Assembly: GCA_037783415.1 (NCBI GenBank)
Contig: JAZGTN010000176.1
Location: forward strand, 1 to 64,000
Direction: 5' to 3'
DNA length: 64,000 nucleotides
Origin: Leptasterias polaris
Lineage: Eukaryota > Echinodermata > Asteroidea > Forcipulatida > Asteriidae
Below, in pieces: positions 43,860-55,876 of this stretch. A program made the position numbers and the translations under genes. Position 1 is the first letter of the stretch. Every line of letters begins with the position of its first letter. The notes under the pieces are model-generated. The model saw only the letters and a program-made list of their open reading frames with translations. It was not told the origin of the DNA and ran no database searches.

Positions 43860-45400
43860 AAGTCCGACTTCCATCTTAATAATAATAACATGCCGTTGTG
43901 AGACGTTTGCATATTGGCGAATTATTTTAAAAAGGGTTAGAAATTAAGTCCGACTTCCATCTTAATAATATTGCCGTTGTGGGACGTTTGAATATTTTCA
44001 AAAAGGGTCAGAAATTAAGTCCGACTTCCATCTTAATAATTAATAACATTGCCGTTGTGGGACGTTTGCATATTGGTGAATATTTTCAAAAAGTGTAAAT
44101 ACGTCAGACTTTCGTCTGATTAATAATATTGCCGTTGTTGAACATTTGCAGCTAGGAGATGTTTTCAAAAAGAGTCAGAAATTAAGTCCGACTTCCATCT
44201 TAATAATAATAACATTGCCGTTGTGGGACGTTTGCATATTGGTGAATATTTTCAAAAAGTGTAAATACGTCAGACTTTCGTCTGATTAATAATATTGCCG
44301 TTGTTGAACATTTGCAGCTTGGAGAATATTTTCAAAAAGGGTCAGAAATTAAGTCCGACTTGCATCTAAATAATAATATTGCCGTTGTTGAACATTTGCA
44401 GCTTGGAGAATATTTTTAAAAAGGGTCAGAAAGTCCGACTCGGTGCATTTATCTTATTAATATAATAATATTGCCGATACTGAACAATTGCATCTTGGAT
44501 AATTTGTTTGTTGCTTTAGTGGTCAGAATGTCCGACTTCCATCTGATTATTAAAAAAAATGGCCGTAGTGGAACATTTGCTTTAGTAGAATTTTTTCAAA
44601 AAGCTTAAGAAAGTCTGACTTCCGTCTTATTAAAAAATATTGCCGTTGTGGAACGTTTGCATTTTGGAGAATATCATTTTAATGGTAAGAATGTCCGAAC
44701 CCCATCTTATTAATAATATTGCCGTTGTGGGACGTTTGCATATTGGCGAATATTTTCAAAAAGGTTCAGAAATTAAGTCCGACTTCAAGCTTAATAATAA
44801 CATTGCCGTTGTGGGAAGTTTGCGTATTGGCGAATATTTTCAAAAAGTGTAAATAAGTCAGACTTCCGTCCGAATCAGGGCCTACATCTTATTAATATCA
44901 TAATATTGCCGATATGGAACAACTGCATCATGGAGAACTTGTTTGTCGTTACTGGTCAGAATAACCGGCTTCCATCTGATTAACAAAATTGCCGTTGTGG
45001 AACATTTTCTTTAGTAGAATATTTTCAAAAAGGTTAAGAAAGTCTGACTTCCGTCTTATTAAAACTAATGCCGTTGTGGAATGTTTGCCCTTTAGGGAAC
45101 ATTGTTTTAATGGTAAGAATGTCCGAACCCCATCGTATTAATAGTATTGCCGTTGTTGAACATTTGCATATTGGAGAATATTTTCAAAAGTGTCGGAACT
45201 TAAGTCAAACTTTTATCTTAATAATAACATTGCCGTTGTGGAACGTTGGCATATTGGTGAATATTTTTCAAAAAGTGTAAATAAGTCTGATTAATAAAAT
45301 TGCCGATGTGGAACATTTGCATATTTTTAAAAGGGTTTTAAGAAAGTCCAACTTCTATTTTACCAATAATATTGCCGTTGTCTGATGTTTTGCTATTTAT
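43860..45400 (+). repeat. Left-arm tandem array, ~100-bp units
   Basis: About 15 units, each with ATTGCCGTTGTGGGACGTTT, GGCGAATATTTTCAAAAAG and AAGTCCGACTTCCATCTTAA (or the variant with hairpin CAGAC-TTTC-GTCTG). The units read in the opposite orientation to those at 49000-52170. Confidence 0.92.
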
Positions 45401-45770
45401 AAAATTACAAATCTAATTTCTCTGTTCCGGGACGGACGGGATATTCATCTATGAAGATTTGAAGCTTCTCTTACTTTGTTCTGCTTTATGTGTTGTTGCG
45501 TTGTTTTTTCAATTATGCTGTTCTGATGACTCATGGCAATTTAAAATCACAGTTGCTGGCAACCAGTGGTGTGGGGAAGTTTGCCATAAAACCTTTCGAC
45601 GTCTTTTTTTATACAGCCCCACAGACAATGCACGCCAGGATGGGTTTTGTAAGGTGTGGCCAGGTCTGCCATTGTTGCAAGCTTTGAACAAGAGATTACG
45701 CAAGAATAGTCAGCTAAACCACAACGAAGGTGCTAATACAGCGCTGAAGAGCTTGTTGTTGAAGGTTTTT
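45380..45770. repeat. Inner inverted repeat, left copy
   Basis: Complementary to 48605-49025, for example TCCGGGACGGACGGGAT here against ATCCCGTCCGTCCCGGA at 48948. A 118-residue frame across it starts at TTG and is not preserved in the right copy. Confidence 0.88.
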
Positions 45771-45849
45771 TTTTTCACCAAACGAAAGTCTAGTCAAAAA
45801 TTATCAAACGCGTGATGATAGAGCGAGAGTTGTTTCAAAGAGTGGCTAG

Positions 45850-47690
45850 TAAATTTGCCGTTTCGGGACTTTTGCATATTTTGAAGTGTCAAAAAAAAAA
45901 ACATTGCCGGTGTAGCACATTTCCTTTTATCTACCAATTATCTACCGACGTAATGGGAGCATAGGGGGAGGGTGGAGACAAGATCTGCCATCCATATAAT
46001 TTAAGGGCATTTGTAGTAAGAAGAGGTAGTGAGTCTTTATTCCTGCTTATTCCTTTTCAATCGTGGTGTTTGTACATGGAGATAGAAAATGCGTTGACGA
46101 GCATCTTGTTCTATGTGTAGTTTCATATTGTAAAGGCCTACCCTATACTGGTAAAATCTTAATTTTTTTAAATCGTGACATAACACAAATCAAGTGATTA
46201 AAACAACATATTATATTATCAATTAAGTAATCGTTTTTGGTCACTACCCTCTCTTACCTGATGTATGAGCCCCCCAAAAAGAAGGGGGAAAAAGAAAAAA
46301 GAAATGTTAAGCAAATGCCAGGACAGGATGATTGACAGCTTTGTTGTTCGCTGACTAGGCCTTATCTTTTAATCCCTTACACTTGTAATACAGTTTTCAC
46401 TTTGTACGCCGCCATCGATGTGGAGAGGCTAGGAAGGAACAGCCCTCAGCCATTTGTTGTTGCTGTAATAATTCTTTGCCTGCAAGTGAACATGGCCAGC
46501 ACTGATAACCCACTGCCAAAGTAATGGAAACAACATATTTTTTAACACAACTTTTTGAATAGAACAAATACCACCTTGACTTAATTATTTCAGTTAATTT
46601 TACATGATAAGAAATTACATACCAGGCCTAAGTTGTTTTGGTCTTCCCTCTTTTTCGTTATATATCTTTTTATAACTTGGACCTCCCCTCTCTCTTTCTT
46701 ATTGGTCTCTCTCTTTTAACTTGGATGATGGAATCTCCATATTTGCCGCCCCAAAACGCAACATTCAATCATTTTTTTACGAAAATGAGTAACAACTACC
46801 TCGCGGTCCCACTCTACCACTCACATATTTCTTATGACGCAATCGTCAATTTGGCTCCTTTTGTCACCCTTAATATATTTTCACACCACATTCAAAACAT
46901 TGCGAATACAACAAACTTACACGGACGATCTACCCATAAAACTTGTAATAACTATTTTGCTTGTGGTTTTCAAGTCAATAGTCAAAAAGTGTCACTGAAT
47001 TGTACAGCAACATAATTTATTTACCGTCAGTTTTCGGAAGAAAATGAGCAAGAACTCATGAAATTCCTTTGAGTTTGAATGGAAGTATTTAATTGGTCAT
47101 TCTGAATCGAAGTCATCTTGAAAAATAATATTTTAAATCAATCTTGTAGTGTATCCAACAGCATGGCCACTACACTCCTGTAGTAATTTTTTGTTCACGC
47201 TCCAGTCACGCTTATATTACATGGCAACACTGTTGCCAGGCAGTTCAATGGACTTTGTTAACGAAACTGCCCTATCTCTGGTCACACTGTGTGTCCCAGT
47301 CACCACCGAACTCCAATTGACGGAAGATGGATCCACAGAGAGTGACCAATGGAGACCTCATTCACAAGAAATCGGATAATTTAATTGGCCAAGAAAATAC
47401 AGCCGGCATGATAAAGGAAAAGTTACCCAAAGTTTATTATGAATTAGACTGGTGATGTCAATCACATTACGGGAAATTGCCGGTTTTTTATTCGCCGCGT
47501 GAAATTAATTCGACATGGGGGATTGTGTTCATATTAGGGCTAGTTCATATGTTTTCAAAAAATCTCTGGGGTTGACGGGAAATGTGAAATTTAAAATGAA
47601 CTCGAGGAAAATACTACACAAGCTTACATTCTGGAATTTGTTTCCCACGAAGAAAACATATAGAAATACATTTTACGGATTGGTTTTTGT
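45850..47690. other. Foldback core, no gene recognised
   Basis: Short open frames only (for example 46638-47015), without recognisable motifs. I found no DDE-type signature. Confidence 0.6.
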
Positions 47691-47699
47691 GGGTATAAG

Positions 47700-48015
47700 T
47701 TGGAGTACCTACGAGTTGGTTCATGTACGAGTCGAGTTGGTTTGTGTATTGTGTGCACTAGTTGACCTGAAATAGTGGCATTCGAGTTGGCGAGCGTACG
47801 AGTTGGCGAGCGTACGAGTTGGCGTGCGTACGAGTTGGTTCGAGTACGAGTCTGTGTGCACACCAGTTGTGCAAATGGAATACGAGTTGGCGAGCGCACG
47901 AGGTGACCTTCTGTACGAGTTGGTTCTCGTGTTCAATTTGGTGTGCTTTCGAGTTGGTTCGTGTGCGTTCGAGTCGGTTCGTGTGCGTTCGAGTCGGCTC
48001 GTGTACAAGTTGCAA
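47700..48015. repeat. Minisatellite, GAGTTGGCGAGCGTAC units
   Basis: 16-bp units (GAGTTGGCGAGCGTAC, GAGTTGGTTCGAGTAC) pass into 20-bp units (GAGTCGGTTCGTGTGCGTTC). All frames stay open because of the composition, giving low-complexity peptides on both strands. Confidence 0.88.
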
Positions 48016-48604
48016 AATGCTAAATATTCAAAAATAATTGTAATAATACTTAGAAGTCTCAAAGCTTTCTACGGTTAATGGGAAATTATCCATTGACTCT
48101 TGAACTGTTATTCTCTGCTCAATTTTACATTGGGTTGCTCCCGGAGGCCCGTTGAGTTCTTCCTCCAAATAAAAACACCCCAGCACCTGTGTAAATTTCC
48201 AAAAGTCCAAGCAGTTTTAAAGAGTTGTCCCTAGACCTCTCTCGGCAAATAGGAATATTTTTTATCAGGGCCTATGTCTTACAAAATACCTCAAGTTAGA
48301 AGTCAACAACCCCGGGTCACAGTTAGGAAACATTATTACACACTACCTTCTTTATTTGGCCCACATATATGTTTTTGGCCACAATAATATTTTAAAAGGC
48401 ATACACAATATTAATGAGGCTAGACAATACTTGCCAAGGATCCTCTTAATTACCAAACGTGAACCACTGAAGCCCTCTCAAGCAAAAATACGATTGACCT
48501 TTTTTAAAGCAGAATTTTGTTTTAACTTCAGCTGAATTATTCTTACCAAGGATCAAAATAAGGTAAATTCATTTCTGGAAGTTTAAGAAGTTCTGTTAGA
48601 GAAA

Positions 48605-49025
48605 AAACCTTCAACAACAAGCTCTTCAGCACTGTATCCGCACCTTCGTTGTGGTTTAGCAGACTCTTCTTGCGTAATCTCTTGTTCAAAGCTCCCAAAC
48701 AATGGCAGACCCACACCTTACTAAACCCATCCTGGCGTGCATTGTCTGTGGGACTGTTTAAAAAAGACGTCGAAGTTTTTTATGGCAAACTTCCCCACAC
48801 CACTGGTTGCCAGCAACAATTTGTCTGTAGTTATGCCGCTGTGATTTTAAATTGCCATGAGTCATCAGAACAGCATAATTGAAAAAACAACACAACAACA
48901 CATAAAGCAGAACAAAGTTAGAGAAGCTTCAAATCTTCACAGATAAAAATCCCGTCCGTCCCGGAACAGAGAAATTAGATTTGTCATTTTATAAATAGCA
49001 AAACATCAGACAACGGCAATATTAT
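48605..49025. repeat. Inner inverted repeat, right copy
   Basis: Reverse complement of 45380-45770, with small indels (for example extra CGGCATAACTACAGACAAAT in the complement sense). Confidence 0.88.
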
Positions 49026-52000
49026 TAATAAAATGGAAGTCGGACTTTCTTATACCCTTTTTGAAAAATGCAATATTATTAATCAGACGGAAGTCCGACT
49101 TATTTACCCTTTTTGAAAAAATTCTCCAATATGCAAACGTCCCACAACGGCAATATTATTAATAAGATGGGGTACGGACATTCTTACCATTAAAATGATA
49201 TTCTCCAAAATGCAAACGTACCACAACGGCAATATTATTATTAAGCTGCAAGTCGGACTTATTTTCTGACCCTTTTGAAAATAATGGTTAATATGCCAAC
49301 GTCACACAACGGCTATATTATTAATAAGATGGGGTTCGGATATTCTTACCATTAAAATAATATTCTCGTTCCACAACGGCAATATTTTTAATAAGACGGA
49401 AGTCGGACTTTCGTAACCTTTTTGAAAATATTCTACTAAAGCAAATGTTCCACAACGGCAATTTTGATGGGAGTCGGTTATTTTGACCACTAACAACAAA
49501 CAAATTCTCCAAGATGCAATGTCCATCGGCAATATTACTAATAAGATAGACCCCGAGTCGGACTTTATCATCGTTTTTTAAAAATATTCTCCTACCAGCT
49601 GCAAATGATCCACAACGGCAATATTATTAATCCGACGGAAGTCTGACTTATTTACACTTTTTGAAAATATTCTCCAAGATGCAAACGTCCCACAACGGCA
49701 ATATTATTAAGATGCAATTGTTTCATATCGGCAATTATAAATAAGATATAGACCCCGAGTCGGACTTTCTTATCCCTTTTAAAAATATTCTCCAAGCTGT
49801 AAATGTTCCACAACGGCAATATTATTAATCAGACGGAAGTCTGACTTATTTACACTTTTTGAAAATATTCTCCAAGATGCAAACGTCCCACAACGGCAAT
49901 ATTATTAAGATGCAATTGTTTCATATCGGCAATTATAAATAAGATATAGATCCCGAGTCGGACTTTCTTATCCCTTTTAAAAATATTCTCCAAGCTGTAA
50001 ATGTTCCACAACGGCAATATTATTAATCCGACGGAAGTCTGACTTATTTACACTTTTTGAAAATATTCGCCAATATGCAACATCCAACAACAGCAATGTC
50101 ATTATAAAGCTGTAAGTCGGACTTAATTTCTGACCCTTTTTGAAAATATTCTCCAATATGCAAACGTCCCACAACGGCAATATTATTAATAAGGTGGGGT
50201 TCGGACATTCTTACCATTAAAATAATATTCTACAAAATGCAAACGCTCCACAACGGCAATATTTTTTAATAAGACGGAAGTCAGACTTTCGTAACCTTTT
50301 TGAAAATATTCTACTAAAGCAAATGTTCCACAACGGCAATTTTGTTAATCATCAGATGGGAGTCGGTTATTTTGACCACTAACAACAAACAAATTCTCCA
50401 AGATGCAATTGTTCCATCGGCAATATTACTAATAAGATAGACCCCGAGTCGGACTTTCTCATCGTTTAAAAAAAATATTCTCCTACCAGCTGCAAATGAT
50501 CCACAACGGCAATATTATTAATCCGACGGAAGTCCGACTTATTTACACTTTTTGAAAATATTCTCCAAGATGCAAACGTCCCACAACGGCAATATTATTA
50601 AGATGCAATTGTTTCATATCGGCAATTATTAATAAGATATAGACCCCGAGTCGGACTTTCTTATCCCTTTTAAAAATATTCTCCAAGCTGTAAATGTTCC
50701 ACAACGGCAATATTATTAATCAGACGGAAATCTGACTTATTTACACTCTTTGAAAATATTCTCCAAGATGCAAACGTCCCACAACGGCAATATTATTAAG
50801 ATGCAATTGTTTCATATCGGCAATTATTAATAAGATATAGACCCCGAGTCGGACTTTCTTATCCCTTTTGAAAACATTCTCCAAGCTGTAAATGTTCCAC
50901 AACGGCAATATTATTAATCAGACGGAAGTCTGACTTATTTACACTCTTTGAAAATATTCTCCAAGATGCAAACGTCCCACAACGGCAATATTATTATTAA
51001 GATGCAATTGTTTCATATCGGCAATATTAATAATAAGATATAGACCCCGAGTCGGACTTTCTTATCCCTTTTAAAAACATTCTCCAAGCTGTAAATGTTC
51101 CACAACGGCAATATTATTAATCAGACGGAAGTCTGACTTATTTACACTTTTTGAAAATATTCTCCAAGATGCAAACGTCCCACAACGGCAATATTATTAA
51201 GATGCAATTGTTTCATATCGGCAATTATAAATAAGATATAGACCCCGAGTCGGACTTTCTTATCCCTTTTAAAAATATTCTCCAAGCTGTAAATGTTCCA
51301 CAACGGCAATATTATTAATCCGACGGAAGTCTGACTTATTTACACTTTTTGAAAATATTCGCCAATATGCAACATCCAACAACAGCAATGTCATTATAAA
51401 GCTGGAAGTCGGACTTAATTTCTGACTTTCGGACTTAATAAGACGGAAGTCAGACTTTCTTAACCTTTTTGAAAATATTATACTAAAGCAAATGTTCCAC
51501 AACGGAAATGGAAGTCGGACATTCTGACCACTAACAACAAACAAATTCTCCTAGACTTTTCAATTGATCCATATCGACAATATTATTACTAGGATGTAGG
51601 CCCTGGGTCGGACATTATTATCCCTTCTAAAAAATATTCTCCTAGCTGCAAATCTTCCGCAACGGCAACATTATTAATCAGACTTAATACTTATTTACTT
51701 TTTAAAATAAGTATTCTCCAATATGCAAATTACGTTCCACAACGGCAATATTTTAAATAAGATCGAAGTTAGACTTTCTTGACATTAAATTTGAAAATAT
51801 TCCCCAAGCTGCAAACGTTCCACAACGGCAATATTAATTGTTATTAAGATCGAAGTCAGACTTGAAATTAGTTTGAGAATATTCTCCGAAATGCAAACGT
51901 CCCACAACGGAAATATTATTAAGACGGGAGTCAGACTTTGTTGAACTTTTATAGTTTGAAAATATTTTCCGATACGCAAATGTTTCACATCGGCGATATT

Positions 52001-52170
52001 ATTAATAAGACGGAAGTCAGACTTTCTTGTCATTAGTTTGAAAGTATTCTCCGATATGCAAACGTTCCACAACGGCAATATTTTTAATAAGACGGGAAGT
52101 CAGTGACTTTCCAACCCTATTTAAAAAATGTTCTCTGATATGCAAACGTTCCACAACGGCAATACTAGGC
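49000..52170 (-). repeat. Right-arm tandem array with higher-order ~200-bp period
   Basis: About 30 units of ~100 bp, on the strand opposite to the left arm (CCACAACGGCAATATTATTA). Between 49600 and 51350 two unit types alternate: one with CAGACGGAAGTCTGACTTAT, one with AGATATAGACCCCGAGTCGG. This gives a ~195-200-bp higher-order repeat in about eight copies. Outside that zone the units are more diverged. Confidence 0.9.
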
Positions 52171-52521
52171 CTATTATAAGCTATTGTTCGAATCCTGTAA
52201 ATGATTTCTTACAAGTGGTAGCGGACATGACTTTCAAAGGGGGATGTCGACGTCTTTTTGGTGCTACATTGTATTACATTGTATTTGTATTTAGCTGCAA
52301 AGTGCCAAGCGGATGTGGGTCTGTTGGAAACCCAGTCGGATAACAATGTTATCTTTGATAATAGGTTTATTGACTGTTAATCCCTTGGCTAATAGGTTAA
52401 CTGCGGGGGATCGTGTTTCGGACGGATTAATACACGCTATTTAACGACCGTGTGTTTCGTGTTCGTGTTTCACGCAACGATCATCGTTGCATCGTGTGGG
52501 CTTATATTGTGGGCGGTACTG

Positions 52522-53723
52522 TAGGCACGAAAATTGGCAGGCTTACCCGTCGCCGCTGCTGGCAAACTTGCTTGCTGGCCTTTCGGCTTTCCGCCATTTT
52601 GCGTCATTGGCGCCCGCTTACCAAACGCACGCCTACCATTGAGCGAGCGGTCACCAGCGAAACTAGCAGCAGCGGCTGCAGACTGCCTGTTACCCTGGCT
52701 ACCACCAGAGCGACACGTAGGAGCGCCATGACCTGGGCGGAGGCAAACGCTACACTTATGGGCATATCTGCAGTGACTGTATTGGCAGCCACGCACCCTG
52801 TTGAATGCATAGCAAACACCACTGCCTCGATCATTGTTATTGTTGCGGCTATAGTTAGCATTGCCAAATTGGGTTGTGTTCATGTTACCCGCAAAAGTAC
52901 TGGCACTGGACCGGAATGACGCTGATGCGGCTACCGTTACCCAAAGCTCCATGTCCATGTCGCCCCAGCTAGTGCCAGGATCGGCCGCCTTGCGTAGCCT
53001 AAATTGCTCATCATAAGCCCTCCAACTCGGCCCGGGAAACTGAGCAGCGGCCAAACGGATTGTCTCGGCATATTGCAGTAACTCTCCCGCCCGAGCTGGG
53101 TGTTTTTCCAAATATATGGCCATAAAAACATGAAAAGCCGAAACCCACTTATCCAGAGTATCAATTTTTACTCTAGGCTGCACAGCTGGCCTGAGTACCA
53201 TGTTACCCCCTTCATTGATTGCAAAAACCATCTCTGATTGCTGCTGGGTAGCCAAGAGTTGAACAGTGTTTCCATGTAACAACTGAGAAAAATCAATATA
53301 CTCTCCGTCCCAAATTTTTTGCTTGGTAGCAGACGGAATTGCAAGGCCCAGTGATTTACCCTTATTGTAACTTGGAACCGCCGGTGGCAAGCCAGCTTGG
53401 CTAGGCAAGCTTACAGTCAACCCATGAGGCAGAGTATCCGGCTTGTCTGTTGGCCTACCTGCTAATATTGTACCCTGGGCATTTATATTATTATTATCAC
53501 CATTAACAAACAACTCACCACCCGGACCGTCATTACCGCGGTCTCTTCCTTGGCCTGCTGATGTCGATGGTGACGAGTTGGCAGTCGCCCCGGACTCTGC
53601 CGCTTGTGCTACAGAACCGGTGGCCGTTGCAGCACCGGTTGCTCGTTGCCTCTTGGGCGGCGGCACTCCACCTCCTTCAGCAAATCGTGCGGGTGCACGA
53701 ACAGCCCGCTTCGAACGCGGCAT
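52522..53723 (-). CDS. gag: Ngaro-like Gag (ORF1)
   Basis: About 401 native residues from the ATG at 53723. The last 17 residues of the open frame (to 52470) come from the foldback's terminal repeat. The N-terminus is basic (KRQR) and low-complexity. The central region (~120-270) is helical and carries WVSAFHVFMAIYLEKHP. The C-terminal zinc region is CX8CX4CX3H at 304-322, followed by a CX2CX4HX4C knuckle at 324-337. This CCCH plus knuckle arrangement is usual for DIRS-order Gag. It would bind element RNA. Confidence 0.85.
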
Positions 53724-54478
53724 GCCGAAAATTAAAGTTCGACGAACGTGAAAAGTTCAATTAATGTTCGTGTAGAATTATGAAATAGTTCGTACTGTAG
53801 TAGTACTGGTAGACAAATTGAAGGCCGACAAAACTAGTGTTATTTTAAAGTATAGGGCCTAGTTAAAGTTAAATGACACTGGAGTCCGAAGAACTCGTGG
53901 AAACCTGACGACGCAAACAGGAAAAAAGGAGAAGCCGTCCGTCAAAGTCCGTAGTCTCCCACCCTGACGATGAGCCTCATATGAAAGTGGATGAATTCCA
54001 GCAAGCACCAAAAGACGACAGCCCCGAACTGACGAATAACTTCAGTTCAGAAGTCCGGCGAATATTCCGCTACCTCCACACCAAGTAGTGAAGCAACACA
54101 CGAAGACGGAATTATAATTTTAATGTAAACTGCAACAGTGCAAAAGACGATCTATGTAGCTCCCCCTCAAATGAAATGAAACAGTCACTTTTGCACAACA
54201 AAGATCTCCCGCGTACAACGTGTACACCAGACGCCGCCGGGAAAGACAAGCCTGCCGTGCACGTAAATACTATGCTCGACGAAAAGCTACAAACTGCAGG
54301 AGAACGACGACGCAAAAGTAATCGTTAAAACGATCGCTGCTCAGTGATAATGTCACTGCCGCTACAAATTAAGAAAATTGGGGGAAGAACCTTCAAAGTT
54401 CCACCTACGTGTAAGTTAAAGTAGAACAAAAGATGTACCCAAACAGTACAAAATCAGACAATTTGCCTTAGCAAATAT
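53724..54478 (-). other. Ngaro-like 5' UTR
   Basis: Sequence between the A1 repeat and the gag ATG. No gene of its own is seen. It is the expected untranslated leader of the element. Confidence 0.7.
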
Positions 54479-54880
54479 TATAAAGTTTGGCTTCAATCAC
54501 AAGCTGTGACAAAGTGACGCTAAGCAAGACAAATTTCCCTCCAAAAAGGTTAACAAGCGACTTGCCAATATTATGCTCTCATTGGCTGACCTTTCTAACT
54601 TAAGGACCAATCAAATCGTTTTCGCCGCTACGGCTATGCTGATTGGTTGTTGGCCCGAACATCTGGACCCCCTAAACCAGTATAAATAGCTTCACACATC
54701 ACAATTGCCAGAATGGGCCAGCACGTCCAACCGTTAACACACCACAGTACATGCACATTAGCCTGATCCATCACGTATGCACGGCAACAGCCGATCCAAT
54801 CCAAGCATGAACGCACAGACCAGGAAATGTGATATGGTATGCTGAGTATAAAGCATTTGATCATAAAATTGATAAAATGA
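54479..54880 (-). repeat. Ngaro-like A1 repeat
   Basis: The 5' terminal repeat of the element, 402 bp. It matches A2 (38391-38792) with about two substitutions. Confidence 0.93.
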
Positions 54881-55460
54881 AATATTGTTGATCTCAGTGA
54901 GGTCAAGCAAACCATATGTACATATGTACAGATGTTTTCGCCAATACTGCCATAAAACCTTTTTAGTGATCTTGAATAATGTGGGGGAAAACAAGATTTC
55001 ATTCTTTTGGCTAAGTGTATACAGGCAGAGGCAATTTTATAAGAAGTGTTCAAAAAAGTAATGGGGCGAAGGTTTGTCTACTTTCGGTATTTGAAGTTAT
55101 AATGGCATTTTTCTGAGTCTAAAAAAGTTGACCATAATCATAAGCATAGTTCAAGGAACGTACAAGAAAGCATAATAAGTCATCATGGTAAAACTTGTAA
55201 ATCTCATAACTGAAACCGTCTTAACCCGAAGACTTATCATTTTTGCTACTGTTCAATGCTCTTCATCACCAGAGAGCGGACCTTCAATTGTCAGAAAGGG
55301 GATGTTTATCTGCATCAACAAAAATGGTCTTTAAATCAGTTTCAGCTTCAATCTCTCGAAAAGAATAAAGTAAAAATTCCTTGCTTCTGTAAGAACATCA
55401 TCACTTTGAGTCAGTGTACAATTATCATCATTCACATGACCGGACGTCCACATTCAGTGT
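54881..55460 (-). pseudogene. L1-like reverse transcriptase fragment (N-terminal part)
   Basis: Reading across several shifts: EGPLSGDEEH near 55280, FSYEIYKFYHDD near 55215, RPITFLNTSYKIASA near 55050 (the L1 'WRPIsLLNtDYKI' motif), IGENICTYVH near 54930 and LTEINNI at the junction. It then continues as KLGILLSIDFKKAFD at 37434. The reading is decayed. Confidence 0.7.
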
Positions 55461-55876
55461 GAATGTTAAAGATTAGCATGAAGCTTCAACCTTTAAGTGT
55501 TGAGTTGTTTTGGAATGTAAATCCCAATGTGAGATCAGTATAATAATAATAATAATAATATTTAAAATTTATATTGCGCCCCTTACATGTACATACAAAA
55601 TGATCAAAGGCGCAGAACACGTGTTAAAAAGCACAGAATGGAAGAAAACGACAACGAAAAAAGACTGATCACCAGGCCAGTGCCCAAACAAAAGTATGGG
55701 GATACGTCTGTCCCGCCAACAGTGAACTAATAGTTACTTATTACATAGGCCTATCCCTGCTGGCATCGGTAATGTTTTGACCTTTTCAGGAGACAGACGC
55801 CTCTAACCCTATCTACATGTATGCTAAAAATCTAAACTAACTGGCAAGGTGACCATACATGTAGAAGAAAGACACA

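Larger units (their letters stand above)
42767..52521. mobile_element. Foldback DNA transposon, 9,755 bp, TA target duplication
   Basis: The ends are CAGTACCGCCCACAATATAA and its complement; the terminal 29 bp match at 28 positions. TA flanks both sides (42765-42766 and 52522-52523). Each arm carries CACGAAACACG and CATCGTTGCATCG motifs, then a long tandem array; the two arrays are in opposite orientation (43860-45400 and 49000-52170). An inner inverted pair (45380-45770 and 48605-49025) brackets a ~2.8-kb core with no recognisable transposase. CAGT ends with TA duplication suggest Tc1/mariner-type mobilisation in trans. The overall form resembles foldback elements (Drosophila FB, sea-urchin TU). 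Confidence 0.85.
37435..54880 (-). mobile_element. Ngaro-like tyrosine-recombinase retrotransposon, interrupted
   Basis: On the minus strand the order is A1 repeat, gag, RT/RNase H, tyrosine recombinase, SGNH hydrolase remnant, B1, A2, B2. This A1-ORFs-B1-A2-B2 split direct repeat layout is the hallmark of PAT/Ngaro elements of the DIRS order. It has no LTRs. No target duplication is seen: the L1-like reading joins directly across 37434/54881, as expected for recombinase-mediated insertion. Without the 9.76-kb foldback it would be ~7.7 kb. A1 and A2 are both 402 bp with about two differences, so the insertion is young. Confidence 0.9.

Noticed and set aside
45459..45815. 118-residue frame with a signal-peptide-like start (KLLLLCSALCVVALFF)
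   Set aside because: It starts at TTG, lies inside an inverted repeat, and its mirror copy at 48605-49025 breaks the frame. It is most likely chance.
46638..47015. 125-residue frame in the foldback core as a possible transposase
   Set aside because: No DDE/D signature or DNA-binding motif; composition is like the surrounding non-coding DNA.
47624..48078. Overlapping frames on both strands around 47.6-48.1 kb
   Set aside because: A stop-free minisatellite keeps several frames open at once; no protein signal.
43860..52170. Regularly spaced repeats resembling a CRISPR array
   Set aside because: Units are contiguous ~100-bp tandem repeats with no unique spacers, in a eukaryotic transposon, without cas genes.
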